Notes: a model not told the origin generated them from the sequence alone. A stretch of 64,000 bases of DNA from CAZHCA01 sp964530825 (GCA_964530825.1 CAZHCA010000001.1:1-64000), one strand, 5' to 3'. Counted from the first letter of the stretch, positions 34,304-45,588 are shown. Numbers and translations: made by a program.

Positions 34304-34748
34304 TTTGATCGGTTTCTTTGCTAACCTTGTTGTAGGAAGAAGTGCTGCCGGATGGTTTGGCAGCTGCAGCCGTTTTGCCCAGGTTAAAGGTACCGCTGAT
34401 CCGGGCCCCAGACTGGACAATAAGTTGCTGGTAACTTACTTCTCCGTCAATGGTAGCGCTCTCACGGATATTCAAGAGTTCGGCAACAATAAGCGTGCCT
34501 TGGAATTTACCTTCAATGACGGCTTGCTCGCACTTTACTTCCCCGTCGATGGCCCCGGTAGGGCCGATGATGACCTTTGCGCCACAGTGCAGTTTGCCTT
34601 TGATCGTGCCGTCGATGCGAATGTCACTTTCGGAGGTAACCGTTCCTTCTACAATGGTGCCCTGTACCAGGCTGTTGTGGGATGATGAACTTCCGCCGTT
34701 GCTGGAGCCCATTCTACCCTTGGGTGCCTCCTTCTTGTTGTTAAACAT
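34278..34748 (-). CDS. Bactofilin (polymer-forming cytoskeletal protein)
   Basis: A 156-aa protein with the bactofilin beta-helix core (SLVQGTIVEGTVTSESDIRIDGTIKGKL, VIIGPTGAIDGEVKCEQAVIEGKFQGTLI, LLNIRESATIDGEVSYQQLIVQSGARISG), flanked by disordered ends rich in Gly, Ser and Lys. Bactofilins polymerise without nucleotide and position envelope or cell-wall machinery. The following atpZ-like gene overlaps it. The bactofilin-atpZ order is common in Bacteroidota. Confidence 0.93.
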   Translation of the reverse strand: MFNNKKEAPKGRMGSSNGGSSSSHNSLVQGTIVEGTVTSESDIRIDGTIKGKLHCGAKVIIGPTGAIDGEVKCEQAVIEGKFQGTLIVAELLNIRESATIDGEVSYQQLIVQSGARISGTFNLGKTAAAAKPSGSTSSYNKVSKETDQIGQPNKAS

Positions 34749-34936
34749 TTGCCAGACTTTTGGTTAATAATAGGACCTACGCGGAGCCCTTTGGTTCCGC
34801 AGGTAGTTTTTACTCATGTTGTCTTCATCAGGTTGTATCGTAGGTGCAAAAATGCAAAACTTACCTAAAAAAAAATATCCTGCCCCAGATAATCTTTTGA
34901 CGCAGGATAGATTTAACACTTTGTTTTTCAGGGGAT

Positions 34937-35992
34937 TTAGAAGTTGGGGCAGTAAACATTGCGACGCTCGCCTCCGCAGATGTTATATTGGAGGGCGAAT
35001 TCGAACGCGCCCTGGCCATCGGTAGCGGGGCTCAGGGAAGAAATGTTAATGTCGTAGCTAAAGCCCAAGGTGAATTGGTTGTAGTCGAAGCGCGTGGAGA
35101 GAATTGCCGCATCGGCGAGCAGGCCATCCTCCAATTCGTTGGCCATACGGGCCCATACCCCGATTTGGAAAGCCTGATACTGGCGGGGGCTACCCAGTAA
35201 AAACTTCACGCTCGTACCCGCATTCACCTGGAAAGAAGGCCCTTGAGTCATCATGATGACGCCGGGTACCAAACCCACTCGGCTGTTGTTGATCATAAAT
35301 TCACCGCCGGCGTGCAGGGTCGTACGGCTGTACAACAGATCCTCCTCATCGGAATCAAATGATTGATTAGCGCGGTTGAGGTGGTGAAAAGCACCGCCAA
35401 CGTAGAGGTTGGTATTTTCATCAAATGTCATGAACCAGAGTAGCCCAGCAGCCAGGTCGGCAAAGATAAAGTTGTCTCGGTCGAAGCCGGTCTCGCCCGA
35501 GGGGAGCCCGGGGTCGAAACCGCCGTTGCCGTCGTGCTGGGTACCCCAACGCAGGTTTAGGAAATCAATACTACGCTGCGCAAGCCCTGCTTCCGCACCG
35601 ACTACCAAGTATTGAGCGCGGTCGCGGTAACCGCCCATGCGCTTACTGTAAGAAGCCGATAGTTTGCCTGTCAGGGTCGCAAAATCCGCCTCACCCGCAC
35701 GATCACCCCAGAACGTACCGCCAATACCCAAATAGTCGTAGCGGCCCACGGGGATGCGTTGGTCGTACGATACTGAATAGGTGCGAAAAGAATTGTCGCG
35801 CAAAACGGAGGCCCACTGGTTTCGGTAGTTGGCCGTTAGGCGGATATTACAGTTCATAACCCCGGTCATTGCAGGGTTTAGATTGAGCGGAGACATGTAG
35901 AACTGCGAAAAGTGGATGTCCTGAGCGCGCAATCCGCATGCGCTTGTAAAGATCAGGGCGCCGGCAACAACAAAGAGTCTAATATGATTCAT
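34937..35992 (-). CDS. PorP/SprF family type IX secretion outer membrane protein
   Basis: A 351-aa beta-barrel with a signal peptide (cut near CGLRA). The PorP/SprF signature is at the N-terminus: DIHFSQFYMSPLNLNPAMTG followed by YRNQWASVL. The C-terminal half has the repeated barrel strands GLVPGVIMMTQGPSFQVNAG and FTLGFSYDINIS. Members are paired with type B T9SS cargo proteins, which are attached or exported through them. The window has two type B cargo genes (57900 and 18057), but neither is adjacent, so its partner is not clear. Confidence 0.92.
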   Translation of the reverse strand: MNHIRLFVVAGALIFTSACGLRAQDIHFSQFYMSPLNLNPAMTGVMNCNIRLTANYRNQWASVLRDNSFRTYSVSYDQRIPVGRYDYLGIGGTFWGDRAGEADFATLTGKLSASYSKRMGGYRDRAQYLVVGAEAGLAQRSIDFLNLRWGTQHDGNGGFDPGLPSGETGFDRDNFIFADLAAGLLWFMTFDENTNLYVGGAFHHLNRANQSFDSDEEDLLYSRTTLHAGGEFMINNSRVGLVPGVIMMTQGPSFQVNAGTSVKFLLGSPRQYQAFQIGVWARMANELEDGLLADAAILSTRFDYNQFTLGFSYDINISSLSPATDGQGAFEFALQYNICGGERRNVYCPNF

Positions 35993-36193
35993 GAGGTGCG
36001 GTTTTCAGGATATGATTTTACTTAATATAAAATATTCATATTTCTAATACTGCAAGTATAATGAGTTTGGACTGTTCCTATTGGAAAAAATAATAAAAAG
36101 AAGGGGAAATCTTCGAGACCTTCAACGAGATAGTAGCAACTTCAAAACGCATAACCCCTTCTCATAGTATGCTTGACCGGTACTAAGTATCGC

Positions 36194-37282
36194 TCAAGGT
36201 TGATTTTTCCAGAGGGCTCCGTAGTGATCTACCAGAATATTATCGTAGTAGTCGGCCTTGTCAAAAAGGTACTTCAATAATTGCAGGCCGGTATCTACAT
36301 TTAGGTACCGGTCGAAAATTATCAGGGAAAGGATGATATCCTGCTCCTTAATGCTGAAGGTGAGCCCTTTCAGTTGGTGGTTTTGCCGCAGCAGGTATTC
36401 GTACAGCGGCTGAATGTTGGTCTTCGGTAATAAACAAAGATAAGCATCGCCGGTGATCAGGCCGTTTTTTTCGTAGTAAGAAATTTGTAGTTGAGCTGAC
36501 CCATGCTGAATTTCCCAAGAGTTTGGTCCGCGTCGGGACAGCCGCACATCGTGCTCGGTTGCTTCGATCATCGATTCCAGGGTTTGCGCTACACCCTCGG
36601 GTTCGTACTCGTCTACGGAGTTGGGCAGGCTCAGGTAGGCACCGCAGTAGGGGCAATAAGGGCTATCTGCCTCCATTGCTTTTTCGAATACGATATTCGA
36701 ACAGGCAGTACAACGGGCGGCAACCTCTCCGTAATGGGACGTGTAGTCCTCCAGCGCTTCCTGAAGAAATTTAATCGGCAGGGAAAAACCGATGTTGTCG
36801 CTATCCTGAAGGAAAAAGTTATTGAGCCCTACGATAAGCCCTTGGTCGTCGATGAGCGGCCCCCCGCTATTGCCGGGATTCAATGCAGCATCGTGCTGAA
36901 TGAAAGGAATATTGTTGCGCATCTGCATGGGGTTGGATACAATACCGTACGTAAAGGCAAACTTCAGCCCCATCGGATGGCCCAGGGCCAACACGGAATC
37001 ACCTGCCTTTAGCCGGTCCGAATTGCCCAATTCCATGGGCGCTATATCCACTTCCCAGTCGGGTTTCAAAAAAGCCAGGTCGTAGCGCGAATCGGCGTAG
37101 ACCACCTGCACGAGTTTCCTGCCAAAGTTGGGGTTTTCAACTACTGCCGACGGATTGTCCCTGATGATGTGCTCGTTGGTGATGAACAGGTTGGCAGAAC
37201 GCAAATAAAAACCCGTACCGGCATGGTATGGCGTCCCAATCTGAATGATGACTTCCCGGTATCTTTCGATAATGTCTTCCAT
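36194..37282 (-). CDS. Trypsin-like serine protease with zinc ribbon and extra C-terminal domain
   Basis: A 362-aa protein, no signal peptide. Residues 1-180 are a trypsin-like (DegP-type fold) domain with the full triad: His38 (TNEHIIRD), Asp68 (YDLAFLK) and Ser139 (NPGNSGGPLID). Residues 191-213 hold a zinc ribbon, CTAC then CPYC. The last ~130 residues (from ~232) resemble the YbjN/chaperone fold (EIQHGSAQLQISYYEKNGLI). No PDZ domain is present. The lack of a signal peptide implies action in the cytoplasm, unusual for this fold. Confidence 0.85.
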   Translation of the reverse strand: MEDIIERYREVIIQIGTPYHAGTGFYLRSANLFITNEHIIRDNPSAVVENPNFGRKLVQVVYADSRYDLAFLKPDWEVDIAPMELGNSDRLKAGDSVLALGHPMGLKFAFTYGIVSNPMQMRNNIPFIQHDAALNPGNSGGPLIDDQGLIVGLNNFFLQDSDNIGFSLPIKFLQEALEDYTSHYGEVAARCTACSNIVFEKAMEADSPYCPYCGAYLSLPNSVDEYEPEGVAQTLESMIEATEHDVRLSRRGPNSWEIQHGSAQLQISYYEKNGLITGDAYLCLLPKTNIQPLYEYLLRQNHQLKGLTFSIKEQDIILSLIIFDRYLNVDTGLQLLKYLFDKADYYDNILVDHYGALWKNQP

Positions 37283-37428
37283 GCTTTGCGGTGTCCCTCA
37301 CTGTTCCTGTTGAAACAGAACAATGATAATCAAAATTTCTGCAATGGAGGAAGGGGCCGGAAGGGGAAAATAGCCTGAAAATGTTGAAGCACCGCAGGTG
37401 TTCCGCTCACGAAACGCAGCCGGCTGTC

Positions 37429-38187
37429 TTACCATTCCAGGCCTGGGTAAGCCCGTTGCAGGAATTGCATATCCGCTAGTATGTAGCCCAAGTGTTCGGT
37501 ATGGCGGCCTTGCTTGCCACCAGACTGCATCCAGTTGTTGTTGGGTGGGGTGAGGGTAGCCTCGCGCAGCACATCATTGATGTGGTTTTCAACCTGGGGC
37601 TGGAGGCGTTGGAGGTCAGGACCGATGCCGGCCGCTACCATTTGCCGGTCTACGTCGTCTGGTACCAGCGCTTCTCCGGAAAACATCCAGAGGTCGTCCA
37701 GCGCTGCCTGCATTTTTTGGTGGCTTACTGCAGTGCCATCGCCCAGGCGGATCACCCACTCCGAACTGTAGCGCAGGTGGTAGGTTACTTCTTTAAGTGA
37801 TTTAGCGGCGATAGCCGCCAGCTGTTCGTCCGAACTATTGATGAGTTCTTCGAGCAGATAGTAGTGAAAAGCGTCGAAGAGAAACTGACGCGTGATGGTA
37901 TTGGCAAAATTTTCATTCGGTTGCTCGGTGAGCAGCAAGTTGTAAAATTCGTGAGCTTGGCGCAAAAAAGCCAAATCGTCTTCGCTGCGCCTCTTGTTTT
38001 CCAATTGAGCCGCATACTGCAGATAACTGCGGGCTTGGCCGATTAAATCCAACGCAATGTTGGTCATTGCAATGTCCTGCTCCAGCACCGGGCCGTGCCC
38101 ACACCATTCCCCCAGGCGCTGGCCTAGAATGAGCACATTGTCGCCCAGCCGTAAGACGTATTTCAGTTTGGCTTCTGCTTGCGTCAT
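37429..38187 (-). CDS. paaC: Phenylacetyl-CoA epoxidase subunit PaaC
   Basis: The structural, non-catalytic subunit of 1,2-phenylacetyl-CoA epoxidase, a di-iron monooxygenase. At 252 aa it has the usual length, with ferritin-like helices: LGDNVLILGQRLGEWCGHGP, NIALDLIGQARSYLQYA, DALWMF-type segments and a terminal GRHTEHLGYILADMQFLQRAYPG. The gene follows paaB by 9 bases. The usual next gene paaD is missing: after its stop codon only 146 bases remain before an unrelated protease gene. Confidence 0.95.
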   Translation of the reverse strand: MTQAEAKLKYVLRLGDNVLILGQRLGEWCGHGPVLEQDIAMTNIALDLIGQARSYLQYAAQLENKRRSEDDLAFLRQAHEFYNLLLTEQPNENFANTITRQFLFDAFHYYLLEELINSSDEQLAAIAAKSLKEVTYHLRYSSEWVIRLGDGTAVSHQKMQAALDDLWMFSGEALVPDDVDRQMVAAGIGPDLQRLQPQVENHINDVLREATLTPPNNNWMQSGGKQGRHTEHLGYILADMQFLQRAYPGLEW

Positions 38188-38196
38188 GGCACTGGA

Positions 38197-38484
38197 TTAG
38201 ATGTGTTTTACGTCGTCGGGCAAATCGTAAAAGGTAGGGTGGCGGTAGACCTTATCATTGGCCGGGTCGAACAAAGAATCACTTTGGTCAGGGCTAGAGG
38301 CGGCAATGTATTTTGACTCCACCACCCAAATACTAACACCTTCGTTGCGACGCGTGTATACGTCGCGCGCGTTTTCGATGGCCATAGCAGCATCCGCAGC
38401 TCGCAGACTACCTACGTGCTTGTGATGTAATCCACTTTTACTACGGATAAAGACTTCCCACAATGGCCATTTTTTCTTTTCCAT
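38197..38484 (-). CDS. paaB: Phenylacetyl-CoA epoxidase subunit PaaB
   Basis: A 95-aa subunit with the family N-terminus KWPLWEVFIRSKSGLHHKHVGSLRA and the ARDVYTRRNEGVSIWVV core. PaaB bridges the PaaAC dimers and is required for epoxidase activity. It lies 35 bases after paaA and 9 bases before paaC in the same operon. Confidence 0.95.
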   Translation of the reverse strand: MEKKKWPLWEVFIRSKSGLHHKHVGSLRAADAAMAIENARDVYTRRNEGVSIWVVESKYIAASSPDQSDSLFDPANDKVYRHPTFYDLPDDVKHI

Positions 38485-38519
38485 ATTCGGTCTGGATAAG
38501 CGTGGTTAAGCAATAGTAC

Positions 38520-39479
38520 CTAAGCTACCTGGGTGGCGGCTTTGCGACGGGCAGCCCGCTTTTCGGCGTGTGCCATGGCAGCTTCTCGCACCCAGTCGCC
38601 CGCTGCGTAGGCTTCGCGACGCGCTTTGATCCGCTGCCGGTTGCAGGGACCATTACCGCTTACTACATTCCAGAACTCGTCCCAATCGATGGGGCCAAAG
38701 TCATAGTGCCCGCGGTCCTCGTTCCACTTCAATTCCGGGTCGGGAATAGTGATACCCAAATAATCCGCTTGCGGGACGGTAATATCGACAAAACGCTGGC
38801 GGAGCTCGTCGTTGGTGAAACGCTTGATTCGCCAAGCCATGGATTGCTTGGTGTGCTTAGAATCCTTATCGGAGGGACCGAACATCATCAATGAAGGCCA
38901 CCACCAACGATTCAGAGCGTCTTGCGCCATCGCTTTTTGTTCTTCTGAACCTTGGCAAAGTGTCAGCATAATTTCGTAGCCCTGGCGCTGGTGGAAACTT
39001 TCTTCCTTGCATACGCGCACCATCGCACGGGCGTAGGGCCCATAGGAACAGCGGCACAGAGGAACCTGATTCATAATCGCGGCTCCGTCGACCAGCCATC
39101 CGATAGCGCCGATGTCGGCCCAGGTCAGGGTCGGATAGTTAAAAATACTACTGTACTTGGCTTTGCCCGTGTGCAGCTCGTCGAGCATTTCATCCCGGTC
39201 TTTGCCCAGGGTCTCTGCCGCACTGTACAGATACAACCCGTGGCCGGCTTCATCCTGAACCTTGGCCAGCAGGGCTACTTTGCGACGTAGCGATGGCGCA
39301 CGTGTAATCCAGTTGGCTTCCGGCAGCATCCCCACAATCTCGGAGTGGGCGTGCTGGGAAATCTGACGGATCAACGTCTTGCGATAGGCATCGGGCATCC
39401 AATCTTTGGGCTCAATTTTTTCATCGGCATCAATACGTGCCTGGAAAACCTGCTCTAATTGCTGCTGCTCGGGTACCAT
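38520..39479 (-). CDS. paaA: Phenylacetyl-CoA epoxidase catalytic subunit PaaA
   Basis: The catalytic di-iron subunit, which forms the ring 1,2-epoxide of phenylacetyl-CoA using O2 and electrons from PaaE. It is 319 aa, full length. Family blocks are visible: EPKDWMPDAYRKTLIRQISQHAHSEIVGMLPE, the metal-ligand helices KVQDEAGHGLYLYSAAE and KEESFHQRQGYE, and ALNRWWWPSLMMFGPSDK. A palindromic operator candidate lies 58-71 bases upstream of the ATG, after the tetR-family gene. Confidence 0.96.
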   Translation of the reverse strand: MVPEQQQLEQVFQARIDADEKIEPKDWMPDAYRKTLIRQISQHAHSEIVGMLPEANWITRAPSLRRKVALLAKVQDEAGHGLYLYSAAETLGKDRDEMLDELHTGKAKYSSIFNYPTLTWADIGAIGWLVDGAAIMNQVPLCRCSYGPYARAMVRVCKEESFHQRQGYEIMLTLCQGSEEQKAMAQDALNRWWWPSLMMFGPSDKDSKHTKQSMAWRIKRFTNDELRQRFVDITVPQADYLGITIPDPELKWNEDRGHYDFGPIDWDEFWNVVSGNGPCNRQRIKARREAYAAGDWVREAAMAHAEKRAARRKAATQVA

Positions 39480-39536
39480 GATGAATATTTTTGCGCTTTA
39501 TCAATTACTCTAAAATAAGAAGTTTTTCTAAAAAAA

Positions 39537-39550
39537 CGAACAATTGTTCG
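39537..39550. promoter_or_regulatory. Palindromic operator candidate upstream of paaA
   Basis: CGAACAATTGTTCG is a perfect 14-bp palindrome in the 122-base gap between the tetR-family gene and paaA. Its CGAAC half-site also occurs in the palindrome before paaE. It is a likely binding site for the local TetR repressor. Confidence 0.6.
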
Positions 39551-39601
39551 TGTTGTTCAAATGCGCCGTTAAAAAAGGGGCAGGAAGCACGCATGGTCTA
39601 C

Positions 39602-40216
39602 CTATTTGGCGTGCAATCCTTCGAGCAAGAGCTGCCGGACCATATGCTCCAGTGCTTCGTTCGATAGTTCTTTGGTCGTATGGGGGCGGTCGTAAATCCA
39701 GCGCACCGCTGCCAATAAGGTGTAGAAGTAAACCTTGGCATCGCCGGGCCGGAAGACGCCTTGCTGAATCCCCCCCTTCAGAATGCGGCAAAAGCGTTGC
39801 TCGTAGTCGCGCCGCAAATGCTTAAACGCCGAAAGGTCGGGCTCGCTCAGGTGGCGCCATTCGTCATTGAAGGCGGTTATGGAGGTGACATCTTCGGTGG
39901 CCATTCGGATGTGCAAACTCAACAGCGTACGCACCTGCCCCGCCGGACCGCCCCCACCCTGTTCGACTTGTTCCATTTCCTGCAAGAAGCGCTCGGCGTT
40001 GCGAAAACAGATTGCGCGCAGAATTTCCTCTTTAGAACGGATATGGTTGTACAAGCTGGAGGCTTTTAGATCCACCGCTTTTGCCAGGTCCCTTACCGAA
40101 GTAGCGGCATAGCCTTTTTCGCGAAAGAGTTGGGCAGCGGCAGCGTAGATCAGCTCGCGCTTACTGGTATCAGCTTTGAGCGGTGCGGTGGGTGGCTGGC
40201 TAGGCATCGAAATCAA
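39602..40216 (-). CDS. TetR-family repressor of the phenylacetate genes
   Basis: A 204-aa regulator. The N-terminal HTH is typical of TetR (YAAAAQLFREKGYAATSVRDLAKAVDLKASSLYNHIRSKEEIL, residues ~25-70). The rest is a helical ligand-binding domain. It lies inside the paa cluster, its start overlapping the end of paaE by 17 bases, so it is expressed with its targets. Phenylacetyl-CoA is the likely inducer, by analogy with PaaR of Thermus. Two palindromes with CGAAC half-sites lie before paaA and paaE. Confidence 0.9.
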   Translation of the reverse strand: MISMPSQPPTAPLKADTSKRELIYAAAAQLFREKGYAATSVRDLAKAVDLKASSLYNHIRSKEEILRAICFRNAERFLQEMEQVEQGGGGPAGQVRTLLSLHIRMATEDVTSITAFNDEWRHLSEPDLSAFKHLRRDYEQRFCRILKGGIQQGVFRPGDAKVYFYTLLAAVRWIYDRPHTTKELSNEALEHMVRQLLLEGLHAK

Positions 40217-41279
40217 TTTTTACTTGTGCTGTTTTGGGATAAGAGCGGCAAGTGAGTACAAATCCCGCTTCTACCTCGTCGGGTTCCAGCGCATAATTAA
40301 TATCCATCTCCACTTCTCCCTCAACGACTTTGGCCCGGCAGGTCGAACAGACGCCCCCCTTGCAGGAAAAGGGCAGGTCAGCCCCGGCAGCAGCTGCCCC
40401 ATCGAGTATGGTCGTTTCGCTGTCGCGGATCGGAAAGAGTATCCGGTTGCCGTCAAGTAATACTTCTACTTCGGTTTGTATTTCCTTGGGTTGATCAGTG
40501 CTTTTCTTGCGGGTCGTTTTGGGCTTGCGGCCTTCGCCTGCGGTGGTAAAGAGTTCCAGATGGATCCGCTCTTCAGGTACTTGCCGCTCGAGCAGGGTAG
40601 ATTTGATCGTTTCGATCATGGGCAGGGGCCCACAGAGGAAGTACTCGTCCACTTCCTCTGGGTCGATCAGTTTTTGGCAAAATCCCTGGGCTTTCTCCGC
40701 GTCGATGCGACCAAAAAAAAGATCGCTGCCAGTATCCTCGCGGCTGAGAATGTGATAGATACGCAGGCGACCTAAAAATCGGTTTTTCAGGTCTTCGAGG
40801 GTATCGCGAAAGATAATGGTATCGGTGCGGCGGTTGCCGTAAAAAAGGGTGAAAATGCTTTTCGGTTCGGCATGTAACACGGCTTTCATGATGGATAAAA
40901 TAGGAGTAATACCACTTCCGGCGGCAAAGGCTACATATTCCTTATCGTGATTGGCGTTGAGTTCGGTGTAAAACTTACCCATGGGCGTCATGACCTGCAG
41001 TCGGTCACCCACCTGGAGCTCCTCATTGGCGAAAGTCGAGAAACGCCCACCTGGCACCTTTTTGATGGCGACGCGCAGCTCCTGATCGAAGGGACTTGCA
41101 CATATAGAATAGGAGCGGCGTACATCCTCGCCGTTGATTGTGGTACGCAAAGTCAGGTATTGCCCCTGTTTGAACGCGTAATTATCACGCAGGAAGTCCG
41201 GAAGATCGAAAGCTACCGATACGCAGTCGGCGGTCTCGCGGGTGATGGACTTAACGGCCAGTTCGTGAAATCTTGGCAT
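40200..41279 (-). CDS. paaE: Phenylacetyl-CoA epoxidase reductase PaaE
   Basis: The ATG at 41279 gives 359 aa. The reductase passes electrons from NADPH to PaaA. Domains: FAD-binding ferredoxin-reductase barrel (~1-100, GQYLTLRT and RRSYSICASP), NAD-binding domain (FAAGSGITPILSIMKAVL, ~115-235) and a C-terminal 2Fe-2S ferredoxin with cluster ligands in CKGGVCSTCRAKV and a late Cys in LTCRSYP. It is the first gene of the cluster, with an operator-like palindrome 40-59 bases upstream. Confidence 0.95.
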   Translation of the reverse strand: MPRFHELAVKSITRETADCVSVAFDLPDFLRDNYAFKQGQYLTLRTTINGEDVRRSYSICASPFDQELRVAIKKVPGGRFSTFANEELQVGDRLQVMTPMGKFYTELNANHDKEYVAFAAGSGITPILSIMKAVLHAEPKSIFTLFYGNRRTDTIIFRDTLEDLKNRFLGRLRIYHILSREDTGSDLFFGRIDAEKAQGFCQKLIDPEEVDEYFLCGPLPMIETIKSTLLERQVPEERIHLELFTTAGEGRKPKTTRKKSTDQPKEIQTEVEVLLDGNRILFPIRDSETTILDGAAAAGADLPFSCKGGVCSTCRAKVVEGEVEMDINYALEPDEVEAGFVLTCRSYPKTAQVKIDFDA

Positions 41280-41318
41280 GTCGACACTCGATATTTGCTG
41301 TAAGAATAACGCAAAAAT

Positions 41319-41338
41319 ACGAATGAACGTTCGTTTGT
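41319..41338. promoter_or_regulatory. Palindromic operator candidate upstream of paaE
   Basis: ACGAATGAACGTTCGTTTGT is an inverted repeat around GAACGTTC in which 8 of 10 positions pair. It lies 40 bases before the paaE ATG and shares its CGAAC/GTTCG half-sites with the palindrome before paaA. It is the probable TetR-family operator of the operon. Confidence 0.6.
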
Positions 41339-41440
41339 GGCAGGCAGAAAAGGAAAAAATAAAACCCATCGTACGAGCGCGCTGAGCTGCCAGTACAACA
41401 GGTTAAAGGATGGAAAGTGGGGTCAAAGGAGGAGCGGACG

Positions 41441-41695
41441 CTAAGAAAGGCCGTTGACGTATTTGGTCAAGCTAGCCTTCAGATTGGAGGCTTTGTTTTT
41501 ATGGTAATTGCCGCGTTTCGCCAGGCGATCAACCATGCTGATCACTTTAGGCAAAAACTTTTCTGCCTCCGCTTTATCGGTCATCGAACGCAACTTTTTC
41601 ACGGCAGTGCGGGTAGACTTCTTGTAGTAGCGGTTTTGCAGACGACGCTTGACGTCCTGACGAATCCTCTTCTTGGCCGATTGATGGTTTGCCAT
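41441..41695 (-). CDS. rpsT: 30S ribosomal protein S20
   Basis: An 84-aa basic helical protein beginning MANHQSAKKRIRQDVKRR, with the S20 core TRTAVKKLRS and KGNYHKNKASNLKASL-like end (here RGNYHKNKASNLKASL). It binds 16S rRNA during small-subunit assembly. It is monocistronic with a Bacteroidota -7 box 35 bases upstream. Confidence 0.97.
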   Translation of the reverse strand: MANHQSAKKRIRQDVKRRLQNRYYKKSTRTAVKKLRSMTDKAEAEKFLPKVISMVDRLAKRGNYHKNKASNLKASLTKYVNGLS

Positions 41696-41729
41696 ATCTT
41701 TTAAGACAGATTTTTGTTCAATTGGAGCG

Positions 41730-41737
41730 CAAAGATA
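41730..41737 (-). promoter_or_regulatory. Bacteroidota -7 box (TATCTTTG) of rpsT
   Basis: The minus strand reads TATCTTTG, a full match to TAnnTTTG, 35 bases before the rpsT ATG. A TTTCG at 41756-41760 lies at roughly the -33 distance (18 bases between). Confidence 0.55.
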
Positions 41738-42023
41738 AGGGATTTGCAGTTACCACGAAAGCCCCATGGCGGTTCGTTTGGATCTTTTCCGGCGTAACGG
41801 TCGAGAAGATATCCCGCTATGCCTTATTTATGGCCCGTAGCTTTATCGGGTTAAATAAGCAAATTTTTTCTTGCTTTTGAATGGGAGGGTTTATTAATTG
41901 CAATAAGGTTGTTGGGTGGCATTCGGCGGAAAATTTTTGCTTCCCAACCTGGACCTACCCCGAGCGGGAGGCGCCTACAACCTCATAATCAACCATATAA
42001 CTATTTAAACGGCAAAAAGCATC
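41738..42023. other. Intergenic region between rpsT and sucA
   Basis: A divergent, AT-rich upstream region holding the rpsT promoter on one side and, by position, the sucA promoter on the other. I see no gene or strong hairpin with a T tract here. Confidence 0.4.
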
Positions 42024-44762
<2,739 letters not shown>

Positions 44763-44844
44763 ATTGCTCACGCTTCGGTGTTGGCGTACCCCCAGGTTTT
44801 AAGCGGCTTTTGCCAGTGCGCCAACTCCGGAACGAACCGCAATT

Positions 44845-45588
44845 TCACACGTCCTTCATGTTGAGCACTTCAAAGTTGCGCATGGCGAAATAGTCGTCCA
44901 GCCCGTATTCCGTATTGATGATGATACCTCCCAAGAGGGTGACTTTTTCCACTTTAAACTCGCCTCTAGAGGCCCTCAAATAATCGTGGATACGTAGATC
45001 GATATTTTTAAAGGTCGCTTCGGTGATGGCTTTCTCGGGGTATTCATCGGCCAGGATGTCTTCGCGGTAGGGCAGCAGGCTTTCTTCTAATTTCATCTGC
45101 TGATAGTCGGAGTCGATCGTGAGCGGCTGGTAGTTGGGATCTTTGCGAAAGCGCTTTAAAGCGATCATTAAAGCGCCGCAAGAGGCACCCGGAGTGTCCT
45201 GCCGCGGGCGGTAAATCTTACCCAGTTCGCCATCCAGGGTAACTCCTATGTGCGGGCCGTAAAAAATGAAAGCCGAGCCATTATCCGGAATGTGGTGGGC
45301 GAAGGCAGCCATTCCGGTAGTCCCAGCGAAAGGCAATCCGCCCAGCCCCCCCAAGATGAATGGGCCGAACAGCACGCTAAAGAAAGTCGTCGAAGGAATA
45401 TTGATATCGTCCGAACACAGCGAAGTCGCCATCAATACTTTGGAAATGTCAATGCCATAATCGTTTTGCATCAGGCCCATGTACCGGACAGAAGTATCCT
45501 TAGCGTCGAGGGCATCGGGAAAATATTCCAGAACGACTTTTTCAAATTTTCGCTGCAGCATAAAGGGTTGGTTAACTATTTGGACCAA
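44845..45588 (-). CDS. LCIB-type (theta) carbonic anhydrase domain protein
   Basis: A 247-aa protein without signal peptide that resembles the LCIB_C_CA family, the CO2-limitation-inducible protein of algae with beta-CA-like fold. Shared blocks: SLCSDDIN, FILGGLGGLPFAGTTGMAAFAHHIPDNG-type sequence and FYGPHIGVTLDG. The likely zinc ligands are Cys58, a His at 98 or 99 and Cys137 (GASCGAL), with Asp60 two residues after the first Cys as in LCIB enzymes. If active, it interconverts CO2 and bicarbonate. It is divergent from a DUF427 gene. Confidence 0.72.
   Translation of the reverse strand: MVQIVNQPFMLQRKFEKVVLEYFPDALDAKDTSVRYMGLMQNDYGIDISKVLMATSLCSDDINIPSTTFFSVLFGPFILGGLGGLPFAGTTGMAAFAHHIPDNGSAFIFYGPHIGVTLDGELGKIYRPRQDTPGASCGALMIALKRFRKDPNYQPLTIDSDYQQMKLEESLLPYREDILADEYPEKAITEATFKNIDLRIHDYLRASRGEFKVEKVTLLGGIIINTEYGLDDYFAMRNFEVLNMKDV

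Noticed and set aside
34304..34420. Longer start for the AtpI/AtpZ-like gene
   Set aside because: The extra sequence is an out-of-frame reading of the bactofilin gene with low-complexity Pro/Lys content.
44778..44825. GTTGGCG/CGCCAAC inverted repeat after sucA, similar to cassette-end motifs
   Set aside because: Only 7 bp with a 34-base loop, no further pairing of the arms and no T run. It lacks the long palindrome of the cassette elements.
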